A stretch of 28,253 nt of DNA, taken from contig JBKDZR010000115.1 of the NCBI GenBank assembly GCA_047971485.1, positions 1-28,253 on the forward strand, in the 5' to 3' direction. Shown here piece by piece: positions 22,595-28,253 of this stretch. How positions within the stretch are numbered: the first letter of the stretch is position 1; every line of letters starts with the position of its first letter. Source of the DNA: JBKDZR01 sp047971485 (GTDB taxonomy: Bacteria > Pseudomonadota > Alphaproteobacteria > Rhodobacterales > Rhodobacteraceae). The notes beneath the pieces are model-generated. The model had not been told where the DNA came from. It did not search any database and worked only from the letters and a program-made list of their open reading frames with translations. Made by a program: the position numbers and the translations under genes.

Positions 22595-23494
22595 ATGAGC
22601 CGGTTTTCCCCCCTCTCCCCCGACTTGCCCGTCCTGATCGCCGGCCCGACCGCGTCGGGAAAATCGGCGCTGGCCCTGGCGATCGCGGCCCGCGACGGGC
22701 GCAGTGTGATCAATGCCGATGCGTTGCAGGTCTATGACGGCTGGCAAGTTCTGACCGCCCGCCCCGGCCCCGAGGATCTGGCCCGGACCCCCCATCATCT
22801 GTACGGGCATGTACCCCTGGACCGGGCCTATTCCGTCGGCGACTGGCTGCGCGATCTTGCACCGCTGCTGCGTCCGGCCAAGGGCCCGGCTCCGGTGATC
22901 GTCGGGGGCACGGGCCTCTATTTCAGCGCCCTGACCGAAGGGCTGGCCGATATCCCGCCAACCGCGCCGGAGATCCGGCAAGAAGCCGGCGCCCTTCTCG
23001 CCCAGAAGGGGCTGGCCGCGCTGATTGCCGCGCTCGATCCCGAAACCAGGGCCCGGCTGGATCTGAAAAACCCGGTTCGCGTTCAACGCGCCTGGGAAGT
23101 CCAACGCCAGACCGGGCGTGGCATGGCCCAGTGGCATCGCGACACGCCACCGCCAATTCTGCCTCTGCCCCCGGGCCAGGCCTTTGTTCTGGAGGCCCCG
23201 AAGGACTGGCTGTCGCCGCGGATCGACAGGCGCTTCGACGCGATGATCGACGCCGGCGCCCTGGATGAGGCGCATCGCAACATGGCCAACTGGGATCCCT
23301 CCCGGCCCTCGTCCCAGGCCATCGGTGCCCGGCAGCTGATCGCCGCGCTGCGCGGCGAGATCCCCCTTGCCACAGCCATGGCCGAGGCCAAGACCGCCAC
23401 GCGCCAATATGCCAAGCGCCAGCGCAGCTGGCTGCGCGCGCGCATGGGCCACTGGACCTGGTTTTCCCCGGAAATCCTGCCCGATGAGCGGTGA
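22595..23494 (+). CDS. miaA: tRNA dimethylallyltransferase
   Basis: MiaA adds a dimethylallyl group to N6 of A37 in tRNAs that read codons starting with U. The 299-residue protein has the P-loop AGPTASGKSALA (16-27), the INADALQVYDGW motif (39-50; many homologues have Ser where this has Ala43), the VGGTGLYFSAL block, and the C-terminal QAIGARQLIAAL and ATRQYAKRQRSWLR segments that grip tRNA. A weak GGTGAAA sequence precedes the ATG. Confidence 0.97.
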   Translation: MSRFSPLSPDLPVLIAGPTASGKSALALAIAARDGRSVINADALQVYDGWQVLTARPGPEDLARTPHHLYGHVPLDRAYSVGDWLRDLAPLLRPAKGPAPVIVGGTGLYFSALTEGLADIPPTAPEIRQEAGALLAQKGLAALIAALDPETRARLDLKNPVRVQRAWEVQRQTGRGMAQWHRDTPPPILPLPPGQAFVLEAPKDWLSPRIDRRFDAMIDAGALDEAHRNMANWDPSRPSSQAIGARQLIAALRGEIPLATAMAEAKTATRQYAKRQRSWLRARMGHWTWFSPEILPDER

Positions 23495-23592
23495 ACCGCA
23501 CAAAAACGTCACGCCGGACGGGAATCTCTGTCCCCGCTCTTTGCCGAATCTGTTTACCGAACTTAAGCTTTTGCCGTGCTAAGGGGAAAACT

Positions 23593-24120
23593 ATGTTCGA
23601 TAGCCAGTCACAGGATCTTGCTCAAAGGCCGCTGAAGGCGATCTCGTTGGGCCATCTGGCCCGGGAAAGTCGGCTGGGGCTGAATGCGCCGCGCACCTAT
23701 CTGGTGCCTGTCCTGTTCTGGATCACCGCCGGACAGGGACGCATGACGGTGGATGGCACTTTGCGGGGCTACACCGCCCATAATGCGATCTATCTGCCCG
23801 CCAACACCCCGCATTCCTTTGACATCAGCGCGCGATGCCAGGGCGCGGTGGCGTTTTTCGGCGGCCATGGCGATCTGCCCCGCCCCAGTGAACTGATCCA
23901 TCTGCGCGTCACGCAGCTGCAAAAGCAGACGGAACTGAACCAGTTGCTGGACGGGTTACGACAGGACAGCGCCTGTGATGCGCCCTATAATGGGGAAATC
24001 CTGTATCATCGTGCGGCACTGACCCTGTTGTGGCTGGCGCGCGAAGCAACAGCCTCGTCCCCGTTGTTCCGTCCCGCCCCATCCGAGACCCCCCTGACAG
24101 TCAAACACGGCCGGTCCTGA
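23593..24120 (+). CDS. Cupin-type, AraC-like ligand-binding domain protein without a DNA-binding domain
   Basis: The frame is open from 23491, but AAGGGGAAAA just before the ATG at 23593 fixes the start, giving 175 residues. The region from about 30 to 100 reads like the sugar/effector-binding cupin of AraC regulators: a run of short strands with WITAGQGRMTV, then a YLPANTPHSF turn typical of this fold, then a Gly-Gly-His segment. The C-terminal part (about 105-160) is helical, but I do not see the two helix-turn-helix motifs an AraC regulator needs. It may be a sensor or a metal-independent cupin. TTGCCG (23541) and TAAGCT (23564) with 17-nt spacing could be its promoter; a candidate terminator follows. 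Confidence 0.78.
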   Translation: MFDSQSQDLAQRPLKAISLGHLARESRLGLNAPRTYLVPVLFWITAGQGRMTVDGTLRGYTAHNAIYLPANTPHSFDISARCQGAVAFFGGHGDLPRPSELIHLRVTQLQKQTELNQLLDGLRQDSACDAPYNGEILYHRAALTLLWLAREATASSPLFRPAPSETPLTVKHGRS

Positions 24121-24132
24121 TCGGCCCAGACT

Positions 24133-24188
24133 GCGGCGTGCCACCCGGGCAAGGCCCGTCCCAAGGCCGCCCAGGCAACGCCGCTTTT
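24133..24188 (+). terminator. Candidate terminator after the cupin gene
   Basis: GCGGCGTGCC (24133-24142) pairs with GGCAACGCCGC (24174-24184) with one bulged base, and CGGGC-AAG-GCCCG forms a perfect hairpin inside. TTTT follows directly (24185-24188). The long outer loop makes it less certain than a simple stem. Confidence 0.5.
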
Positions 24189-24239
24189 CGGATACCATCG
24201 CGTCTGACCGGATCCCGTCTGACCGGCGCGATCCGCAAA

Positions 24240-24563
24240 TCAGGAGCGCAGCCTGTCCATCATCAACACATCATCACAAGCGGGATCCGTTCCCTCGGCC
24301 GCATTCGTGTTGGGCAAGGACACCGCATCCAGACGTTCGGCCAGACGCAAGGCCTGCCGATGCAGGGAAAACAGAACGTCCGGCAGGTTTTCCATGCCCG
24401 ACTGATGTTCACCCGCCAGAAAATCGGTGATCGTGAAGGACAGGTTCCGCAAACCCAGAGACAATTCAGCAAGTTGCTGTGTGTCACCGGAGGTCAAAAG
24501 CGATACATCATCCAAATTTCTATTGCCCGATTTACCTTCGGGCATGGTCGGCTGCGACATCAT
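24240..24563 (-). CDS. Hypothetical helical protein behind a candidate CtrA box
   Basis: I do not recognise this protein. From the ATG at 24563 it has 107 residues; two adjacent ATGs (24563 and 24560) follow a GGAT at ribosome-binding distance, and an upstream ATG at 24587 or TTG at 24599 is possible. No signal peptide or membrane segment is seen. Residues 1-20 are polar and probably disordered. About 25-85 is predicted as two or three amphipathic helices rich in Leu, Ala, Arg and Glu, and the end is acidic with three Asp. A near-consensus CtrA box lies about 54 nt upstream, hinting at a motility or cell-cycle link. It lies downstream of the ABC-F gene on the same strand and converges with the cupin gene. 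Confidence 0.72.
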   Translation of the reverse strand: MMSQPTMPEGKSGNRNLDDVSLLTSGDTQQLAELSLGLRNLSFTITDFLAGEHQSGMENLPDVLFSLHRQALRLAERLDAVSLPNTNAAEGTDPACDDVLMMDRLRS

Positions 24564-24616
24564 GAGATCCAATAATCCTATGCCCATCCACCTGCCCAAA
24601 AGGTGCGCCGAGTGTG

Positions 24617-24631
24617 TTAACGTTGGGTAAA
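24617..24631 (-). promoter_or_regulatory. Candidate CtrA box upstream of the hypothetical gene
   Basis: On the minus strand the sequence is TTTA-CCCAACG-TTAA followed by C, matching TTAA-N7-TTAAC with one mismatch. It overlaps a perfect 12-bp palindrome, GGTAAATTTACC (24626-24637). The site lies between the ABC-F stop and the start of the hypothetical gene, so the latter is the target. Confidence 0.55.
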
Positions 24632-24652
24632 TTTACCATAGGTCGGCGGAAA

Positions 24653-26488
24653 TCAGCCGGTGGCTTCCGCTTTTTCGGCCAAGTCCAGCCAGTCTTCCTC
24701 GGCCACAGCCAGCGCCGTCTGCCGCTCAGCCAGTGCCTCGGTTGCCTTGGCGAACTTGACAGGGGCCGTACGGAACAGATCGGGATCCGAAAGATATGTT
24801 TCCAGCTTGGCGATCTCGGCCTCGATACGGGCGATGCGGGCAGGCAATTCATCCAGCCGGCGCTTTTCGGTAAAGGACAGCCCCGCCCGATCCTGGGCCG
24901 CGGCGGGGACACCTTGCGGCGCGGGATCGCCGGAAGGGGCTGGTTTCGTCCCCCGAACCGGGCCCTCCTCGACCTGGCGGGGGCCACGTTGCGCCAGATA
25001 ATCGGTCCAGCCGCCGGCATAGGCGATGGCCCGGCCATCCCCTTCCATCGCCACCGTCACCTGGGCGATCCGGTCAATGAAATCGCGGTCGTGACTGACC
25101 AGCAGAACGGTCCCGTCATAGGCCCCCAGCACATCCTGGAGCAGATCGAGCGTCTCGATATCAAGATCGTTGGTCGGTTCGTCCAGCACCAGAAGATTGC
25201 TTTCCCGCGCCATGATCCGCGCCAGCAGAAGCCGCGCCTTTTCCCCCCCCGAAAGCGCCCTGACCGGCGCCCGGGCCTGTTGTTCGTCGAACAGAAAATC
25301 CTTGAGATAGCTGACCACGTGACGCGGCTGCCCGCGCACCATCACCTGATCGGCCCGCCCCGAGACACGTGTGGCAGGATCGCCAGTCAGGGATTCCCAC
25401 AATGTCGCATCCGGATCCAGTTGCGCGCGGTTCTGATCGAAAACCGCCATCTCGACATTCGCGCCCAGTTCCACCGTGCCGCTGTCCGGCGCGATCTGGC
25501 CGGTCAGGATTTTCAGCAAACTGGTCTTGCCGGCCCCGTTCGGCCCGACCACCGCCACCCGGTCACCGCGCATGAGACGGATCGAAAAGGGTTTCAGAAT
25601 CTCACGCGCGCCAAACCGCAGGGTAATGTCGCGCGCGTCAATCACGCGGCGCCCCGAGCGCGGGGCCTCGGCCAGGGACAGGTCGGCCGTGCCCTGCCGG
25701 CGGATCAGCGCCGCACGTTCTCCGCGCAGATCCCGCAGGGCCCGCACCCGGCCCATGTTACGCTTGCGCCGGGCACTGATCCCTTCGACCGCCCAGCGGG
25801 CCTCTGCCTTGATCTTGCGATCCATCTTGTGCAGCCGGGCGTCCTCTTCCGCCCAGGTCCGGTCACGCCAGTCCTCGAAGGCGCCGAACCCTTCGGGCAG
25901 GCGGCGCATCTCGGAGCGGTCCAGCCAAAGGGTCTGGCGGGTTAGCGCCGTCAGAAACGCCCGGTCGTGGGAAATGACCACACAGGCGGCCCGCGTCGCC
26001 GCCAGATGGCCCTCCAGCCATTCGATCGCCGCAATATCCAGGTGGTTGGTCGGCTCGTCCAGCAGCAACAGATCGGGGGCCTGGGCCAGCAGCCGCACCA
26101 GGGCCGCGCGCCGCCTTTCGCCCCCCGAGGCGGCTGCAACATCCGTATCGAGCCGCAGTTTCAGCCCTTCGGCCGCCATGTCCACCAGATAGGCATCCGC
26201 CGGATCCAGCCCCGCTGCGGCGAACCCGCCCAGCGTGTCATGCCCGCTCAGATCCGGGTCCTGTTCCATGTAGCCCACAGACACCTGCGGAGCGAGCGTG
26301 CGCAGCCCGTGATCGGGTTCCACCAGCCCGGCCATCACCTTCATCAGGGTCGACTTGCCCGATCCGTTCCGCCCCACCAGCGCGGCACGATCCCCCGGCT
26401 GCACGATCAGATCGAGCCCGTCGAAAACCGGTGTACCGCCGAAGGTCAGCGAAATTCCGGACAGTTGAAGAAGCGGTGCCTGGGCCAT
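24653..26488 (-). CDS. ABC-F family ATPase, Uup type
   Basis: ABC-F proteins have two ABC cassettes and no membrane domain; they act on ribosomes or, for Uup, affect DNA and ribosome stability. The 611-residue protein has Walker A GRNGSGKST (39-47), signature SGGERRR (121-127) and Walker B LLLDEP (141-146) in the first cassette. The second has GPNGAGKTS, LSGGEKARLLLARIM and LLVLDEPTNDLDIETLDLL. A charged linker joins them, and a Pro/Ala-rich stretch leads to a C-terminal coiled coil (about 540-605), the Uup-type tail. The ATG at 26488 starts exactly at the family N-terminus; the frame is open further upstream without homology. It has no ribosome binding site, and its possible promoter would make the mRNA leaderless. 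Confidence 0.94.
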   Translation of the reverse strand: MAQAPLLQLSGISLTFGGTPVFDGLDLIVQPGDRAALVGRNGSGKSTLMKVMAGLVEPDHGLRTLAPQVSVGYMEQDPDLSGHDTLGGFAAAGLDPADAYLVDMAAEGLKLRLDTDVAAASGGERRRAALVRLLAQAPDLLLLDEPTNHLDIAAIEWLEGHLAATRAACVVISHDRAFLTALTRQTLWLDRSEMRRLPEGFGAFEDWRDRTWAEEDARLHKMDRKIKAEARWAVEGISARRKRNMGRVRALRDLRGERAALIRRQGTADLSLAEAPRSGRRVIDARDITLRFGAREILKPFSIRLMRGDRVAVVGPNGAGKTSLLKILTGQIAPDSGTVELGANVEMAVFDQNRAQLDPDATLWESLTGDPATRVSGRADQVMVRGQPRHVVSYLKDFLFDEQQARAPVRALSGGEKARLLLARIMARESNLLVLDEPTNDLDIETLDLLQDVLGAYDGTVLLVSHDRDFIDRIAQVTVAMEGDGRAIAYAGGWTDYLAQRGPRQVEEGPVRGTKPAPSGDPAPQGVPAAAQDRAGLSFTEKRRLDELPARIARIEAEIAKLETYLSDPDLFRTAPVKFAKATEALAERQTALAVAEEDWLDLAEKAEATG

Positions 26489-26493
26489 AGCGC

Positions 26494-26523
26494 CGGGTAG
26501 CCGCGTCCCCCCCCAAAGGTCAA
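26494..26523 (-). promoter_or_regulatory. Candidate promoter for the ABC-F gene, giving a leaderless mRNA
   Basis: On the minus strand TTGACC (26523-26518) and TACCCG (26499-26494) are 18 nt apart. The start would fall about six bases downstream, at or next to the ATG (26488). The -10 box is poor. The absence of a ribosome binding site upstream of the ATG agrees with a leaderless transcript. Confidence 0.4.
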
Positions 26524-26534
26524 GCCCCTGTGGC

Positions 26535-26563
26535 TTGGCGCCGGCCGCAACCCGGACTAGATA
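26535..26563 (+). promoter_or_regulatory. Candidate msrB promoter
   Basis: TTGGCG (26535-26540) and TAGATA (26558-26563) are 17 nt apart. The predicted start near 26570 is followed by a perfect GCGCC-TTCT-GGCGC hairpin (26571-26584) at the very 5' end of the msrB leader. Confidence 0.45.
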
Positions 26564-26615
26564 GGGATCTGCGCCTTCTGGCGCGGCCCCGCCCACGATC
26601 CGAAGGAATGCGCCC

Positions 26616-27029
26616 ATGGACAAGATCGACAAGTCAGCCCGCGAGTGGCAGGATCAGCTTTCGCCCCTGGCCTACAAGGTCACGCGCGAACATGGCACCG
26701 AACGTGCCTTCAGCCATGACGATTTCCCCAAGGCCCCCGGCACGTTTCGCTGTGTCTGCTGCGGCACCCCCCTGTTCGACCAGGCGACGAAATACGACAG
26801 CGGCAGTGGCTGGCCCAGCTTTTACGCCCCCATCGACGCCGCACGGCTGGGACAGAGCGAAGACACCCGCATGCTGATGCGGCGGACCGAAGTGCATTGC
26901 CAGCGCTGTGACGCCCATCTTGGCCACGTCTTTCCCGACGGCCCCCAGCCGACGGGTCTGCGCTATTGCATCAACGGTGTGGCGCTGAACTTTCAGCCCG
27001 AAGGCCGCCCGGAGGACAAAACAGGCTGA
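26616..27029 (+). CDS. msrB: Peptide-methionine (R)-S-oxide reductase
   Basis: MsrB repairs the R form of methionine sulfoxide in proteins, using thioredoxin. The 137-residue protein has two zinc-binding CxxC pairs (Cys46/Cys49 and Cys95/Cys98), the YDSGSGWPSF segment, the GHVFPDGP motif, and the catalytic Cys118 in RYCINGVALNF. AAGGAA lies about 8 nt upstream of the ATG. No signal peptide is present, so it is cytoplasmic. It converges with bamE, only 3 nt between the stop codons. Confidence 0.97.
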   Translation: MDKIDKSAREWQDQLSPLAYKVTREHGTERAFSHDDFPKAPGTFRCVCCGTPLFDQATKYDSGSGWPSFYAPIDAARLGQSEDTRMLMRRTEVHCQRCDAHLGHVFPDGPQPTGLRYCINGVALNFQPEGRPEDKTG

Positions 27030-27032
27030 GGA

Positions 27033-27512
27033 TCAGTTCGGTTCGAGATACTGGCTGGCCGTCACGCCACCAAGATTGCCGAACACCTGGCTGAGAAAGC
27101 CCGCCTCGGACACCGAGGGATCGGTGACCCGCGCCGACAGGACCACCAGCCGGCCATCTTCCAGTTCCAGCCGTTCGATATTTTCCAGACGGCCGCTTTC
27201 AGCAAAGCGCAGGGCGACGATATCACGGCTGAGAATCCGCTGTTCACGCAGTCCAAAGGTCTGCCGACGGGTCGAGATGTAATACCAGGCGCCTTCACGG
27301 TTCAGCCCGGTATTCAGCGGCGCGCCGATCTTTTCGCTGACGGTTTCGCGTGTATCCTGCCCGATCGTCAGTTGCGCCAGGTCCTCTGGCGGGGGGACAT
27401 AGCCATGATTGCGCGAAATCGGCGCACAGGCCGCGGCCGCACCCAGAAAAAGCACGGCCAGGGCCGAACGAACCGCCCTCTTGCCGTTTTGCCTGCTCGC
27501 CCGCATCTTCAT
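27033..27512 (-). CDS. bamE: Outer membrane assembly lipoprotein BamE (SmpA/OmlA family)
   Basis: BamE is a lipoprotein partner of BamA in the outer-membrane assembly complex. From the ATG at 27512 the product has 159 residues. A signal sequence with two Arg-rich stretches ends in a lipobox (Ala-Ala-Ala-Cys, Cys29), so the mature protein is lipid-anchored. The BamE fold follows: LAQLTIGQDTRETVSEKIGAP near 45-65, then WYYISTRRQTFG and strands with IVALRFAESGRLENIERL. The open frame runs further upstream, but that part lacks a signal sequence and overlaps the divergent gene's start. A second ATG at 27506 is possible. bamA is in the same window but in another unit. Confidence 0.93.
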   Translation of the reverse strand: MKMRASRQNGKRAVRSALAVLFLGAAAACAPISRNHGYVPPPEDLAQLTIGQDTRETVSEKIGAPLNTGLNREGAWYYISTRRQTFGLREQRILSRDIVALRFAESGRLENIERLELEDGRLVVLSARVTDPSVSEAGFLSQVFGNLGGVTASQYLEPN

Positions 27513-27597
27513 GGTGCCAAACTTCCCGAACCGGTTCCGACGTTTCGCACCGACGTAGCCGACCTTGCGCATCTCTTCAAGAATGGAGCCCACCTTC

Positions 27598-28188
27598 GTG
27601 ACCGACCCGATCCCGTCCACAGCCCCGACCCCGTCCAGCCCGGACCATCTGTTGCGCCTGTCCGGCCGGCGCGCCGATGCCACGGCGCGCGTCACCTGGG
27701 CCCCGGACAAGACCCAGACGGCGGATCTGTGCGCAGCGCTTGATCTTCTGGGCCTGTCAAAGGTTTCCTTCGATGGTGCCCTGCGCCCGGCCGGGCACCG
27801 CGGCTGGGACCTGACCGGACAGTTCGGCGCGACGGTCATTCAGCCCTGCGCCATCACCTCGGCGCCGGTGCGCACCCGGATCGGGGGCAAGGTGCTGCGG
27901 TGCTATCGCCAGGACCTAGATGAACCCGCCGCCGGCAGCGAAATCGAGATGCCCGAGGATGACTCGCTCGAACCGCTGGGGGCCAGCATCAATCTGCTGG
28001 AGCTGCTGCAAGAAGAAATCACCCTGGCCCTGCCGCTGTTTCCCCGGGCCGCCGGTGCCGAGATGGGACAGGCACAATTCGCCGCCCCGGGGGTCACCCC
28101 CATGCGCGACGAGGACACCCGCCCCTTTGCCGCCCTCTCGGGGCTGCGGGCCGCGCTTGGCGATGGCACGGAGGACACGGAGGACTGA
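27598..28188 (+). CDS. yceD: DUF177 / YceD family protein (23S rRNA accumulation protein)
   Basis: YceD proteins affect 23S rRNA accumulation and lie upstream of rpmF in most bacteria. The protein has the family core: LRLSGRRADATARVTW, the strand-rich GxWDLTGQFGATVIQPCAITSAPV block with its conserved Cys, an acidic stretch (Glu/Asp-rich), the INLLELLQEEITLALPLFPR motif, and the PFAALSGLRAAL end. A GTG at 27598 with GGAG 9 nt upstream gives 196 residues; an ATG at 27583 in frame would give 201 but has no ribosome binding site. It diverges from bamE. rpmF is expected just beyond the window edge. Confidence 0.9.
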   Translation: MTDPIPSTAPTPSSPDHLLRLSGRRADATARVTWAPDKTQTADLCAALDLLGLSKVSFDGALRPAGHRGWDLTGQFGATVIQPCAITSAPVRTRIGGKVLRCYRQDLDEPAAGSEIEMPEDDSLEPLGASINLLELLQEEITLALPLFPRAAGAEMGQAQFAAPGVTPMRDEDTRPFAALSGLRAALGDGTEDTED

Positions 28189-28204
28189 GTGATGCAGAAA
28201 TCGC

Positions 28205-28232
28205 TTGCACCCTCGGCGAAATCCGCTAAACG
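28205..28232 (+). promoter_or_regulatory. Candidate promoter downstream of yceD, probably for rpmF
   Basis: TTGCAC (28205-28210) and TAAACG (28227-28232) are 16 nt apart in the 65 nt after yceD. The yceD-rpmF order is usual, and no ATG with a ribosome binding site for L32 is visible before the window ends. The call rests on weak -10 similarity. Confidence 0.35.
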
Positions 28233-28253
28233 TCCGGCTTCATTTTCATGCGG

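Noticed and set aside
24201..24226. Direct repeat CGTCTGACCGG twice, 15 nt apart
   Set aside because: Only two short copies in a gap next to a terminator; it may be a chance duplication, and no known element fits.
24614..25945. A 443-codon plus-strand frame opposite the ABC-F gene
   Set aside because: The ABC-F gene on the other strand has complete motifs; this frame has none.

Overview
The window is about 28 kb of dense, GC-rich chromosomal core DNA from an alphaproteobacterium, most likely a member of the Rhodobacterales (Paracoccaceae or Roseobacteraceae). The evidence is the CtrA and SciP (DUF1153) pair side by side, LpxI in place of LpxH, LexA boxes of the alphaproteobacterial type (GTTC-N7-GTTC), and the gene order pyrH-frr-uppS-cdsA-dxr-rseP-bamA-skp-fabZ-lpxA-lpxI-lpxB. 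I see no insertion sequence, prophage, CRISPR array, tRNA or rRNA gene.

Layout. (1) 1-2546, plus strand: the tail of an unidentified gene, trmFO, a 61-residue membrane protein and gluQ. hisI faces gluQ and the two genes overlap at their 3' ends; an IscU-like scaffold gene diverges from hisI. (2) 3402-7952: the 349-nt gap between the scaffold gene and recG holds a short minus-strand gene. It has a strong ribosome binding site, codes for a 40-residue protein with one membrane segment, has two perfect LexA boxes just upstream and ends at a clear intrinsic terminator. Upstream of it on the same strand lie recG and ligA, coupled by ATGA. (3) 8183-9278: ctrA and sciP, the master cell-cycle and motility regulator and its small inhibitor, with a candidate CtrA box and a perfect hairpin in the ctrA leader. 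(4) 9409-10542: mnmA. (5) 10536-22484, minus strand: a 12-gene envelope block that starts with UMP kinase and ribosome recycling factor, makes undecaprenyl diphosphate, CDP-diacylglycerol and the isoprenoid precursor MEP, then encodes the site-2 protease RseP, the outer-membrane assembly factor BamA, the chaperone Skp, FabZ and the lipid A enzymes LpxA, LpxI and LpxB. Most junctions are 4-nt overlaps or short gaps. (6) 22595-28188: miaA, a cupin-type sensor-like protein, an unknown protein behind a near-consensus CtrA box, a Uup-type ABC-F ATPase, msrB, bamE and a yceD (DUF177) gene that probably leads into rpmF beyond the window.

Three themes recur. One is tRNA modification (trmFO, gluQ, mnmA, miaA). 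Another is outer-membrane biogenesis (bamA, skp, bamE, lpx genes, rseP). The third is DNA repair and cell-cycle control (ligA, recG, the LexA-box gene, ctrA, sciP). The most interesting item is the small LexA-box gene at 3543-3665. In architecture it resembles SOS-induced membrane peptides such as TisB of E. coli or SidA of Caulobacter, although no sequence relationship to either is claimed. All promoter and operator calls come from reading by eye.
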